From assembly GCA_963728985.1 (NCBI GenBank), contig CAVSME010000009.1, positions 62,001 to 126,000 of the forward strand: a DNA stretch of 64,000 nucleotides. The letters are read 5' to 3'. The translations under genes and the position numbers were made by a program. The stretch is from DASXAI01 sp963728985 (GTDB lineage Bacteria > Actinomycetota > Acidimicrobiia > Acidimicrobiales > Ilumatobacteraceae). The stretch's first letter is position 1; each line of letters opens with the position of its first letter. Positions 28,024-36,282 of the stretch are shown here, in pieces. The notes under the pieces were generated by a model. The model saw only the letters and a program-made list of their open reading frames with translations. It was not told the DNA's origin and did not search any database.

Positions 28024-28268
28024 CCGCGCGTCGCCGCTCGATCAGACCTCGTACGTCGGATCACCTCATCCCAAGCGACGTTCCGCTTCGCCGCGGGTAC
28101 GCGGACCGTCCCGGCCAGAGCGAGGAAGTCTGGTATCCGGGCAAGGACCGCCCGGTTGCCCTCCACTCGGAAGACGACCTCGTCGCCCTCCTTGAGACCG
28201 AGCGCGTCACGCACCGCCTTCGGGACGGTCACCTGCCCCTTCGACGTCATCTTTGCGGCAGCGTCCAC
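28020..28268 (-). CDS. AbrB/MazE-type antitoxin
   Basis: An 82-residue swapped-hairpin DNA-binding antitoxin. The family core is MTSKGQVTVPKAVRDALGL then KEGDEVVFRVEGNRAVLARI; the C-terminal tail should wrap the PIN toxin. The GTG at 28268 is chosen because AAGGAGG lies five bases before it; a GTG at 28286 and an ATG at 28250 also exist. It stands first in the pair, as is usual, and should repress its own promoter in the short gap before it. Confidence 0.87.
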   Translation of the reverse strand: MDAAAKMTSKGQVTVPKAVRDALGLKEGDEVVFRVEGNRAVLARIPDFLALAGTVRVPAAKRNVAWDEVIRRTRSDRAATRG

Positions 28269-28310
28269 GACGCCCTCCTTACCCACGAGACAGGGTAAGG
28301 ATACGCACCG

Positions 28311-29406
28311 CTAGCCTGGGAAGCTGATGACCGAGCGGGCCACCTCGCCCTTCTTCATCAGCGCGTAGCCCTCGTTCACCTCGTCCAGCGTGAGCGTTTT
28401 GGACACCATCGTGTCGAGGTCGAGCCGGCCGTCGAGGTACATCGAGATCAGCCGCGGGATGTCGGTGCGGAACTGGTTCGAGCCCATCATCGAGCCCTGC
28501 AGCCGCTTCTCCATCAGCAGATCCATGGCCTTGATCTCGAGGCGCTGATCGTCGGGCACCATGCCGATGATGGTGGCGGTGCCGCCGGTGTCGAGCATCT
28601 TGAACGCCTGCTCGGCCGTGGGCTTCTTGCCGATGGCCTCGAAGCTGTAGTCCACGCCGCCGCCCGAGAGCTCCCTGACCGCCTCGACGACGTTGTCGAC
28701 CTGCGAGGCGTCGACGGTGGCGGTCGCTCCCAGATGGCGGGCGGTGTCGAGCTTGGACTCGCTGACGTCGACCACGATGACCTGGCCGGCGCCGACGATG
28801 CGAGCCGCCTGGATGGCGGCCAGGCCGATGCCACCGGCGCCGATCACGCAGACGCGGCTGCCCGGCTCCACGCCGGCCGTCCGGAACACGGCGCCCGAGC
28901 CGGTGAGGACGCCGCACCCGATGAGGGCGACCTTGTCGAGCGGGATGTCCTCGGTGACCTTCACCACGCCGTTCTGGTGGATGAGCATGAGCTCGGCGAA
29001 GCCGCCGAGGCGGGCGAACTGGCCGACGGCGGTGCCGTCGTCACGCGACAGCCGCGACGGTGCCGACTTGGGACGCGACGTGGCCGCCGGGTTGGTGCAG
29101 CGGTTCGGGAACCCGCTCAGGCACTGGCGGCACGAGCCGCAGAAGATCGACAGGCAGCACACGACGTGATCGCCGGGCTGCACGTAGGTGACGCCCTCCC
29201 CCACCGCTTCCACGACGCCCGCCGATTCGTGGCCGAGCACGGCCGGCACCTTGAGGCGGAAGAGACCCTCCATGAAGTGCAGGTCGCTGTGGCACAGGCC
29301 GGCACCGACGGTGCGCACCAGCACCTCGCCCGGCCCGGGGTCGTCGACGCGCGAGATCCTCGATGTCCAGGGCGCCTGGCTGGCTGTTCAGAACGGCAGC
29401 CTTCAT
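28311..29406 (-). pseudogene. Zinc-dependent alcohol dehydrogenase, broken by a one-base insertion
   Basis: Nearly the whole protein reads in one frame: GLCHSDLHFMEG (catalytic zinc Cys), GHESAGVVEAVG, the four-cysteine structural zinc loop CGSCRQCLSGFPNRC, and the NAD fold VIGAGGIGLAAIQ. The first 18 residues, MKAAVLNSQPGALDIEDL, are in another frame. Removing one base near 29349-29352 (inside CGCGCG) joins them as DLRVDDPGPGEVLVRT. The 1096-nt length is one over a multiple of three and would give 364 residues. It resembles NAD/mycofactocin-type class III-like dehydrogenases. Indel error or a young pseudogene. Confidence 0.85.
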
Positions 29407-29473
29407 GGTCCCTCCTAGTCCTCGGCGTCACCGCGGGATCGGTGAGACCAGACACTCGCGTAGTCGACCCCGT

Positions 29474-30916
29474 TCACGCCAGCAGGCCGGCCCGCCGCCC
29501 GAACACCATGCCCGCCGCCAGGCCCGACCCACCGGGGTAGTTGCCGCTGAACAGGCCGCCGAGCATCTCGCCGCACACGTACAACCCGGGGATGGCCTGT
29601 CCCCCGTCATCCAGCACGCGCCCGTGCGTGTCGCCCCGCAGCCCGCCGAACGTGAACGTGATGCCGCAGGTGACCGGGTAGGCGTAGTACGGCGGCTGAT
29701 CGAGAGGTGAGGCCCAGTTGCTCTTCGGCGGCTGCACCGCCGCCTTCCGACCGTCCTTGACCGTCGGATCGAACGGGATAGCGAGATCGATCGACGCGTT
29801 GAACTCGTCGATGGTCCGCGCCAACGTGGCCGGGGGCACGCCGATCTTGCCGGCGAGCGCCTCGACCGTGTCGGCCACGGCCACCGACACGCCGGGCATG
29901 TCGTACTCCTCGGTCCGCAGCAGCGGACGGAGACGGCCGTCGAACAGCTGGAACGCGATCGAGCCCGCCTGCTGGAGGATCACCCTGCCGTAGCGGGCGT
30001 AGGTGTAGTTGCGGAAGTCGGCGCCCTCGTCCACGAACCGGCGCCCGTCCCGATTGACGATGATGCCCAGCGGATAGCTCTGCCGGGTGAGCCGGTTGGT
30101 CAGCTCGCGGTTGCTCTCGTTGGCGGGATGGCCGGCGTCCCACTGCACGGCGTGGGCGCTGGACCAGTCGCCGCCACGGGCGGCGCCGGCCCGCAGCGCG
30201 GCGGCGAGCATCTCGCCGGTGTTGAGCGGCGTGCCGCGGACCCTGGCGTGCTCCCAACCGTCACCGAGGTAGGTCCGGCGCATGGCCGGGTCGGACTCGA
30301 AGCCGCCCGCGGCGAGGATGACCGACTCGGCCCGCCACTCGGTGGTCGAGTCCCGCACGCCGATGACACGGCCGCCCTCGGTCACGAGATCGGTCACGGC
30401 CGCCGAGTAGCGCACCTCCACGCCGAGGTGCTCGGCGACCCGGGTGTGGTCGGCCATGAGGCCCTGCCCGCCGTCCACGTTGCCGATGTGCAGACCGCCG
30501 AAGAACAGGTAGCTGCCGTCGGGACGCTCGTACGCCTGGCGCTCGTACATCAGCCGGTAGCGGACGCCCAGCCCGTGCAGCCAGCGCACCGTCGCCTGCG
30601 CCTCGTTGGCCAGGACCGAGGTCAGCGCCGGATCGTTGCGCCCACCGGAGACCCTGGCCAGGTCGGCGGCGTAGTCGGACGCCGGGTAGGCCGGGACCTC
30701 CGTGTGCGCCAGCCGCTCGTCGGGCTCGACGATGTCCAGCAGATCCTCGAGCCCGGCGTGCTCGATGCGGGTCGCGCCCGCTGAGTAGAAGCTATTGCCA
30801 CCGGCCGCCGCGGGGGCGCCCTTCTCCAACAGAACCGTGCGCCGGCCCCGCTCGGCGGCGGCGTGGGCCGCGCTGAACCCGGCGTTCCCCCCGCCGACGA
30901 CGATCACGTCGAACAC
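29474..30916 (-). CDS. FAD-dependent dehydrogenase (fumarate reductase/TcuA-like)
   Basis: A 480-residue flavoprotein. FDVIVVGGGNAGFSAAHAA binds FAD near the N-terminus, LLEKGAPAAAGGNS follows, and the C-terminal GLYVCGEMLGGLFSGNYPGG and SGLAAGM close the fold. This is the fumarate reductase / 3-ketosteroid dehydrogenase / tricarballylate dehydrogenase superfamily; the N-terminus looks most like TcuA. The GTG at 30916 sits one residue before the first strand. It is divergent from the EamA transporter (63-bp gap), which might carry its substrate. Confidence 0.83.
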   Translation of the reverse strand: MFDVIVVGGGNAGFSAAHAAAERGRRTVLLEKGAPAAAGGNSFYSAGATRIEHAGLEDLLDIVEPDERLAHTEVPAYPASDYAADLARVSGGRNDPALTSVLANEAQATVRWLHGLGVRYRLMYERQAYERPDGSYLFFGGLHIGNVDGGQGLMADHTRVAEHLGVEVRYSAAVTDLVTEGGRVIGVRDSTTEWRAESVILAAGGFESDPAMRRTYLGDGWEHARVRGTPLNTGEMLAAALRAGAARGGDWSSAHAVQWDAGHPANESNRELTNRLTRQSYPLGIIVNRDGRRFVDEGADFRNYTYARYGRVILQQAGSIAFQLFDGRLRPLLRTEEYDMPGVSVAVADTVEALAGKIGVPPATLARTIDEFNASIDLAIPFDPTVKDGRKAAVQPPKSNWASPLDQPPYYAYPVTCGITFTFGGLRGDTHGRVLDDGGQAIPGLYVCGEMLGGLFSGNYPGGSGLAAGMVFGRRAGLLA

Positions 30917-30979
30917 GACCGGACGATAGGTCGAGGGCCCGCTTGGACCGGCAGGCGACGGCGCGGTCAGACTCAGGAC

Positions 30980-31909
30980 ATGTCCGTCACGACCGGCCGC
31001 CGCTCGCTGCTCCAGGTGAACAGCCGCCGGCCGGCGATCGTCGCCCTGTCGGCGGCCATGATCGCGTGGGGCATCACCGGCGTGGCCGCCAAAGCCGTCG
31101 ACATGGGCGGGATGGCGCTGGCCGCCTACCGGTCCTCGGTCGGTGCCGTCGCCCTGGTGGCCTTGGTGTACCTGACGGGTCGCCGGCTCACGTGGTCCAC
31201 GGTGCGCCTGGGAATCCCCGGCGGCATCTTCCTCGGGCTCGATCTCACCCTGTTCTTCTCGGCGGTGAAGCTGACGACGGTGGCCAACGCCACGGTCATC
31301 GGCGCCCTCCAGCCCGCCCTTGTCATCCTGATCTCGGCTCCGCTCCTCGGCGAGCGGGTGGCTCGCGGGGCGTCGCGATGGGCGGTCGTCGGCCTGGCCG
31401 GCAGCGCACTGGTGATCTTCGGTGCCTCCGGCCTGCCGGACTGGAGCGCGAAGGGCGACAGCATCGCCGTGCTCGCGCTGTTCGCATGGACGGGCTACTT
31501 CGTCGCCACGCGTTTGATCCGCAACCGCGTGGAGGCCCTCGAGTACGCCGCCGTCACTGCCATCGTCGCCTCCCTCGTGGCGTGGCCGGCGGCCCTGCTG
31601 TTCCACCAGGACGTGTCGTGGCCCGACACCCAGTCGTGGCTGTGGATCCTCGGCTTGGCGTTGGTGTCCGGCATCGGCGGCCACCTCCTGATGAGCATCT
31701 CGATCCCCCACCTGCCGCTGTGGGCGTCATCGACCATGACCCTCAGCATCCCGGTCATCTCGACGGTGACGGCGGCCATCTTCCTCGACGAGTCGGTGGC
31801 GCCGACCCAGGTCGTCGGCATGGCCATCGTGCTCTTGGCCCTAGGTGCCGCCATCCGGGTGTCGTCGGCGCCCGCGGTATCGCAGCCGGAGGCGGCCAGC
31901 GCGACCTGA
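30980..31909 (+). CDS. EamA/DMT-family transporter
   Basis: A 309-residue integral membrane protein with about ten hydrophobic helices in two repeats, as in drug/metabolite transporters. The first EamA repeat includes AMIAWGITGVAAKAV and the motif region NATVIGALQPALVILISA; the second ends with a conserved FLDESVAPTQVVGMAIVLLA. It probably exports small metabolites or amino acids. It is divergent from the flavoprotein dehydrogenase, sharing a 63-bp promoter gap. Confidence 0.9.
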   Translation: MSVTTGRRSLLQVNSRRPAIVALSAAMIAWGITGVAAKAVDMGGMALAAYRSSVGAVALVALVYLTGRRLTWSTVRLGIPGGIFLGLDLTLFFSAVKLTTVANATVIGALQPALVILISAPLLGERVARGASRWAVVGLAGSALVIFGASGLPDWSAKGDSIAVLALFAWTGYFVATRLIRNRVEALEYAAVTAIVASLVAWPAALLFHQDVSWPDTQSWLWILGLALVSGIGGHLLMSISIPHLPLWASSTMTLSIPVISTVTAAIFLDESVAPTQVVGMAIVLLALGAAIRVSSAPAVSQPEAASAT

Positions 31910-31932
31910 GCCGGCGGGGCGTCAGCCTGCTG

Positions 31933-31995
31933 GCGACTGGTGTTGACCAACAGGGCCGTCGGCTTCATGCGATCCAGGTCGCTCGCCGTGCGCAT
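31933..31995 (-). pseudogene. Relic of a D-2-hydroxyacid dehydrogenase
   Basis: A short minus-strand stretch reads ASDLDRMKPTALLVNTSR, almost exactly the strand-helix segment that precedes the catalytic arginine loop in D-isomer 2-hydroxyacid dehydrogenases such as phosphoglycerate dehydrogenase. Nothing like the rest of the enzyme remains: there is a stop shortly upstream, and downstream it runs into the EamA gene. It looks like a decayed fragment. It adjoins a locus that handles 2-hydroxyacyl-CoA, which may not be chance. Confidence 0.45.
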
Positions 31996-32107
31996 GACCC
32001 CCAACTTGTATCACACATGTATTGGACTGTCGAGAGGCTCAGCTGTCTCCGGCCAGGCAGGGAGCGCTATGGTCCCGGGTTGGGGAGCACGAGACGAGGG
32101 GGTACTG

Positions 32108-33301
32108 ATGCCTGCACTCGACGGCATGCGGGTGCTCGACTTCACGCAGTACGAGGCGGGCCCGTCCTGCTGCCAGTACCTGGCCTGGCTCGGTGCCGAC
32201 GTGGTGAAGATCGAGCCGCCCCGCGGCGAGCCGGGGCGCAAGACCGGCGCCCCCAACGGCGGCAAGGCGCAGTACTACGAGAACTACAACGCCAACAAGC
32301 GCAGCGTCGCCATCGACGGGTCGACCGAAGCGGGGCGTGACCTCGTCCGCCGGATGGTGACCGGGTTCGACGTGTTCGTCGAGAACCAGGGCCCCCGGGT
32401 GATGGAGAAGCTGGCGCTCGATCCCGTGGCGCTGCACGCCATCCACCCGGCCCTGATCTACGCCCGCATCAAGGGCTACGGCTTGTCCGGCCCCTACGCC
32501 GACTACCGCAGCTTCGACATGCTGGCCCAGGCCGCCGCCGGGCTGTTCTCGCTCACGGGCGACGCCGACGGTCCCCCGATGCGGCCGGGCGGCACGTTCG
32601 GCGACACCGCCACCGGCGCCCACACCGCCATGGCCATCCTGGCCGCCTACATCCAGCAGCAGCGGACGGGCGAGGGCCAGGTCATCGAGATGAGCATGCA
32701 CGAGGTCATGACCATGTTCATCCGCACGACCGGCATCCGGGGTTGGGACCTCGACGGCGAACCGTCGCCCCGCATCGGCAACAAGCTCGGCGGCGCGCCG
32801 TCGGACATGTACCTGTGCGAGCCGTACGGCGCCAACGACTACGTCTTCATCATGGCCGGCACGGTCAAGATGTGGGAGGCGCTGTGCAAGGTGATCGATC
32901 GGCTCGATCTCCTCGACGACCCCCGCTACGCCAGCGCCGGCAAGCGCGAGGAGAACTCCGAGCCGCTGGGCGAGATCGTGGCCGAGTGGTGCCGCACGAA
33001 GACCAAGCACGAGGCGATGACGCTGTTGTCGGAAGCGGGCATCGCCGCGTCGGCGGTGATGGACACCCAGGACGTGTTCCACGACCCGCACCTGACGGCG
33101 CGGGGGTTCGTGCAGGAGGTCCCCCACCCCGAGCACGGCACCGTGCTGCTGCTCGACAAGCCCTTCCGGCTCGAGAAGTCCGATGTCCCGCTGCAGGCGG
33201 CGCCCGTGCTCGGCGCCCACACTGACAGCGTCCTCAGCGCCGAGCTCGGCCTCACCGCCGACGAGCTCACGGCCTTGCGCGCCGACGGCGTGATCGCGTA
33301 A
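32108..33301 (+). CDS. Class III CoA-transferase (formyl-CoA transferase-like)
   Basis: A 397-residue CaiB/BaiF enzyme. VLDFTQYEAGPSCCQYLAWL at the start, LGADVVKIEPP, the catalytic Asp in GTFGDTATGAHTA, and TGEGQVIEMSMHEVM are all present. Family III members swap CoA between acids through an aspartyl thioester. It lies 34 bp before a 2-hydroxyacyl-CoA lyase/oxalyl-CoA decarboxylase, just as frc precedes oxc, so it probably loads CoA on a 2-hydroxy acid or oxalate. GAGGGGG precedes the ATG. Confidence 0.9.
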   Translation: MPALDGMRVLDFTQYEAGPSCCQYLAWLGADVVKIEPPRGEPGRKTGAPNGGKAQYYENYNANKRSVAIDGSTEAGRDLVRRMVTGFDVFVENQGPRVMEKLALDPVALHAIHPALIYARIKGYGLSGPYADYRSFDMLAQAAAGLFSLTGDADGPPMRPGGTFGDTATGAHTAMAILAAYIQQQRTGEGQVIEMSMHEVMTMFIRTTGIRGWDLDGEPSPRIGNKLGGAPSDMYLCEPYGANDYVFIMAGTVKMWEALCKVIDRLDLLDDPRYASAGKREENSEPLGEIVAEWCRTKTKHEAMTLLSEAGIAASAVMDTQDVFHDPHLTARGFVQEVPHPEHGTVLLLDKPFRLEKSDVPLQAAPVLGAHTDSVLSAELGLTADELTALRADGVIA

Positions 33302-33335
33302 CCCAGGATCGAGTAGGAGAACAAGGAGTCCACCC

Positions 33336-34985
33336 ATGGCAGACACGACCGGCGCTTCCCTCATCGCTCGCAGCCTCAAGCAGCAGGGCGTCGACTACAT
33401 GTTCGGCATCGTGGGCTTCCCCGTGATCCCGGTGTCGATCGCCGCTCAGCGCGAAGGCATCACGTTCATCGGGATGCGCAACGAGCAGGCGGCGTCGATG
33501 GCGGCCCAGGCCGCCGGCTACCTGACGGGACGCCCGCAGTCGTGCCTCGTCGTCAGCGGTCCCGGCGTGATCAACGCGCTGGCCGGCCTGGCCAACGCCC
33601 AGCAAAACAACTGGCCGATGGTGCTGCTCGGCGGGGCCAACGGCATCGACCAGAACGGCATGGGCGCGTTCCAGGAGGAGCGCCAGGTCATGGTGACCAC
33701 ACCGTTCACCAAGTACAGCCACATGATCGAGCGCGCCGATCGCATCCCCTTCTACGTGGAGCAGGCCGTGCGCCACGCCTGGTACGGGCGCCCGGGGCCG
33801 ACCTATCTCGACCTGCCCGATGACGTCATCCTCGCCCGCGTCGACGAAGCCGGCGTCCGCCCGGCGGCCACGATCGCCACCCCGCCGCGGAGCCAGGCCG
33901 CCGACAGCGATGTCACCGCGGCGCTTGCCGCGCTGCGCACGGCGGAGCGCCCGCTGGTGATCGTGGGCAAGGGCATGGCGTGGTCTCGCGCCGAGGACGA
34001 GGTGCGGGCGTTCATCGACAAGACGCAGCTTCCGTTCCTCAACTCGCCCATGGGCAAGGGCGTGATGCCCGACGACCACCCGCTGTCGGTCGGCGCGGCG
34101 CGCTCGCACGCGTTGAAAGAAGCGGACCTGATCGTGCTGCTCGGCGCCCGGCTGAACTGGATCATGCACTTCGGCCTGCCGCCGCGCTTCAACCCGAACG
34201 TCCGCGTGATCCAGCTCGATGTCTCCGCCGAGCAGCTCTCCACGAACGTGGCCACTGAGGTCGGTCTCGTCGGCGACGGCCAGGCCGTGATGGGTCAGCT
34301 CAACGCCGCCCTCGAGGCCGAGCCGTGGTCGTACGCGGCGGACACGCCGTGGCGGCGCTCGATCGCCGAGAAGATCGAAGGCAACCGCGGGACCCTCGAG
34401 GGCATGGCCGCCGACGACTCGGTCCCGATGAACTACTACCGCGCCTTCCGAGACATCAAGGAAGCCATCCCCCGTGACGCCATCATCGTGAGCGAGGGCG
34501 CCAACACGATGGACATCGGGCGCACGCAGCTCAACAACTACTCGCCCCGCAGCCGCCTCGACGCCGGCAGCTACGGCACGATGGGCGTTGGGTTCGGCTT
34601 CGCCATCGGTGCGGCCGTCGTGCAGGATCGGCCCGTCGTGTCGGTGTCCGGCGACTCTGCCTTCGGGTTCTCGGGCATGGAGCTGGAGACGATCTGCCGG
34701 TACAACCTGCCGATCACCACGATCGTGCTGAACAACGGTGGCATCGGCGGGGGCTTCGAGGACTGGCCCGCCGAGCAGCCGCTGCCGCCTTCGGCACTGT
34801 CGCGCACCGCTCGCTACGAGAAGGTGTGTGAGGCCTTCGGCGGCCAGGGCTTCTACGTGGAGGACCCGGCCGATCTGCGGCCCACCCTCGACAAGGCCTT
34901 GTCGTCCGGGCGCCCGTCGGTCGTGCACGTGCTGATCGCAGCACGGGCCGACCGCAAGCCGCAGGAGTTCAGCTGGAAGACGTGA
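33336..34985 (+). CDS. 2-hydroxyacyl-CoA lyase / oxalyl-CoA decarboxylase family enzyme
   Basis: A 549-residue thiamine-diphosphate enzyme. YMFGIVGFPV, the cofactor-activating Glu in GMRNEQAA, CLVVSGPGVINALAGLANA, NNWPMVLLGG and the diphosphate motif GDSAFGFSGMELETICR with VLNNGG are clear. The N-terminal third reads more like 2-hydroxyacyl-CoA lyase (splitting to formyl-CoA and an aldehyde) than bacterial Oxc, but both share the fold and I cannot separate them firmly. The partner CoA-transferase suits either. The last codons coincide with the left repeat of an integrated element and remain intact. Confidence 0.85.
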   Translation: MADTTGASLIARSLKQQGVDYMFGIVGFPVIPVSIAAQREGITFIGMRNEQAASMAAQAAGYLTGRPQSCLVVSGPGVINALAGLANAQQNNWPMVLLGGANGIDQNGMGAFQEERQVMVTTPFTKYSHMIERADRIPFYVEQAVRHAWYGRPGPTYLDLPDDVILARVDEAGVRPAATIATPPRSQAADSDVTAALAALRTAERPLVIVGKGMAWSRAEDEVRAFIDKTQLPFLNSPMGKGVMPDDHPLSVGAARSHALKEADLIVLLGARLNWIMHFGLPPRFNPNVRVIQLDVSAEQLSTNVATEVGLVGDGQAVMGQLNAALEAEPWSYAADTPWRRSIAEKIEGNRGTLEGMAADDSVPMNYYRAFRDIKEAIPRDAIIVSEGANTMDIGRTQLNNYSPRSRLDAGSYGTMGVGFGFAIGAAVVQDRPVVSVSGDSAFGFSGMELETICRYNLPITTIVLNNGGIGGGFEDWPAEQPLPPSALSRTARYEKVCEAFGGQGFYVEDPADLRPTLDKALSSGRPSVVHVLIAARADRKPQEFSWKT

Positions 34986-34988
34986 GCG
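34968..34988 (+). repeat. Left attachment-site repeat (attL)
   Basis: The 21-bp sequence begins TTCAGCTGGA and ends GACGTGAGCG. Inside the lyase frame it encodes FSWKT, the stop and three further bases. An identical copy lies at 37062-37082, and the bases flanking the two copies differ on both sides. Perfect identity of this length next to an integrase gene is the usual sign of site-specific integration. Confidence 0.85.
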
Positions 34989-35112
34989 GGTCTTTCTGAC
35001 CTGCGTTGATGCTCGATTGGCCATCTGACCAGCCCATTTGGGTTCGGACTACTACCGACCAGTACCGAGCATTTCGGAGTGGGCTGTGTCACTGGTGTGT
35101 CACGGGCCTGGC

Positions 35113-35612
35113 TCACGGATCAAGCCGCCCGGTGTCGTATGGGTCGGCGAACTTCCCCTCGCGCGCCCACTCGGTGAGCACCTTCTCGCACACGCCAGGT
35201 AGGTACTGGCCGACGAGCGCGCGAGCGGCGCGCTCGATCTCGGCAGGGGTGCCGGCCGGGATCACGGCACTCGGGGCGATAACGCCGAGGGCGGAGACGG
35301 CATCCGAGCGCTTCGGTTGCGGCACCATCGCGGCCGCGTCGGCCTTGGCGATAGCGGTCAGGTCAAGCTGAGTGCGGTCGCGAAAGTCGTATCCGGTGTG
35401 TTCGGCCAGCTTGCCTGCAACCTCTCCGATCCAGCGTGCGGCGCCCGGACTGGCGGAACGCCCGTCGGTGGTCCGTCCGGCGAGGCGCATGAACGTGGCC
35501 ACAACGAGCTCGTCCGGGGCCTGGTGATGGATGCCCAGAATGTGGGCCAGCTCGTAGCCAATCACGATCGCCGTCCCCCCGCCCACCGCTCGACGTCGGC
35601 GCGGTCCAACAT
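35113..35612 (-). pseudogene. Hypothetical element protein, frame broken in a G run
   Basis: An ATG at 35612 overlaps the upstream stop (TGATG) and reads MLDRADVERWAGG. The frame is then lost in a run of six G at 35575-35580. One more G would continue as TAIVIGYELAHILGIHHQAP to the stop at 35113, giving a 166-residue protein. As given, only a GTG at 35586 opens the main part. The C-terminal half (LPGVCEKVLTEWAREGKFAD) is helical and unrecognised. It is the third gene of an overlapping cassette with the HTH protein and membrane peptide. Confidence 0.6.
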
Positions 35613-35713
35613 CATCGCCGGCGACCGTTCACGACACTCACCAGGATCATGGCGACGACGACCACGACGAAGACGCCGGCGATAGCGCCTACTGGGACGA
35701 TGAACGCAGTCAT
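35612..35713 (-). CDS. 33-residue membrane peptide
   Basis: A tiny open frame encoding a single hydrophobic helix: MTAFIVPVGAIAGVF, a run of valines, then MILVSVVNG and a basic RRR end, a positive-inside topology. Its ATG overlaps the HTH gene stop (ATGA) and its stop overlaps the next ATG (TGATG). Two exact overlaps in a row argue that it is a real gene. The function is unknown; small membrane peptides in mobile elements can be toxins, but nothing proves that here. Confidence 0.6.
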   Translation of the reverse strand: MTAFIVPVGAIAGVFVVVVVAMILVSVVNGRRR

Positions 35714-35895
35714 CCGAGGCGGCCAGTCGACCGTGCCCACGCCTCGACGTCGGGCCATGCCCAGACGAGGACGCCGCTGACGGTGGCGATGGGCTGTGGG
35801 AAGGCGTCGTAGCGCCGGCGCCAGTTGTGGACCGTCTCCACGTGGGCGAGTTTCATGCGCGCAGCGATCTCGGTCGCTCCCACCAGATCGTCCAC
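35710..35895 (-). CDS. Small HTH protein (AlpA/excisionase-like)
   Basis: A 61-residue winged-helix or MerR-type DNA-binding protein. GATEIAARMKLAHVETVHNW is the helix-turn-helix, then RRRYDAFPQPIATVSG and VWAWPDVEAWARSTGR, the pattern of phage excisionase/AlpA regulators. GGGGAGGAAG stands before GTG 35895; longer forms from 35913 or 35916 are possible. It is transcribed away from the integrase, with a GACTAG repeat array in the gap just upstream that could be its operator. Confidence 0.7.
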   Translation of the reverse strand: MDDLVGATEIAARMKLAHVETVHNWRRRYDAFPQPIATVSGVLVWAWPDVEAWARSTGRLG

Positions 35896-35940
35896 GTCGA
35901 TCTTCCTCCCCACCAAGGCCGGGACCCTACGTTCCGACTC

Positions 35941-35995
35941 TTGACTAGCCGACTAGGCAAGAGTCATACTCCCATCTGACTAGCAGTCTAGTCAA
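35941..35995. promoter_or_regulatory. GACTAG repeat array between divergent element genes
   Basis: GACTAG occurs at 35943, 35951 and 35978 and, inverted, as CTAGTC at 35988. The ends form an outer inverted repeat, TTGACTAG (35941-35948) and CTAGTCAA (35988-35995). The first two copies are 8 bp apart; the last two form a hairpin with a four-base spacer. The region is AT-richer than its surroundings. It lies between the HTH gene and the integrase-side transcript, so it may be the operator of the HTH protein or recombination-accessory sites. Confidence 0.55.
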
Positions 35996-36010
35996 CGACG
36001 GGAGAACACC

Positions 36011-36282
36011 ATGCGCAAGTCGCTCACGGCCGCCCTTGTCCTTGCTGGCGCCGTCCTCGCCGCCAGCCCCGCGCTGGCCCAGGAGGTCGGCACGAGGCGG
36101 CCACCTGGCTGCCGGCATGGGCGAAGGCCGCTGACAGGATTGACGAAGGAAGCGGCCCCAGCCTCCACAACAAGCTCCACGAGGCGAAGCTCCGCGGCCT
36201 GATCGAGTTCGGGCCGGCGCGACTGACCCCGAAGGCGAAGAAGATCGTCGCAGCGGCGAAGAAGAAGGCGGGGGTGCGCTGA
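36011..36282 (+). pseudogene. Small exported or basic protein, probable frameshift
   Basis: The ATG at 36011 follows GGGAGA and encodes a clean signal peptide, MRKSLTAALVLAGAVLAASP then ALAQ. After about 36085 that frame holds no recognisable protein. The neighbouring frame, which lacks its own start codon, reads AATWLPAWAKAADRIDEGSG and a lysine-rich end KKIVAAAKKKAGVR. Its stop overlaps the integrase ATG as TGATG. One missing base near 36085-36095 would join the two into a 90-residue protein. Alternatively they are two unrelated remnants. Confidence 0.45.

Noticed and set aside
33336..34985. Firm naming as oxc
   Set aside because: The N-terminal third reads more like 2-hydroxyacyl-CoA lyase; the two families cannot be separated without alignment.
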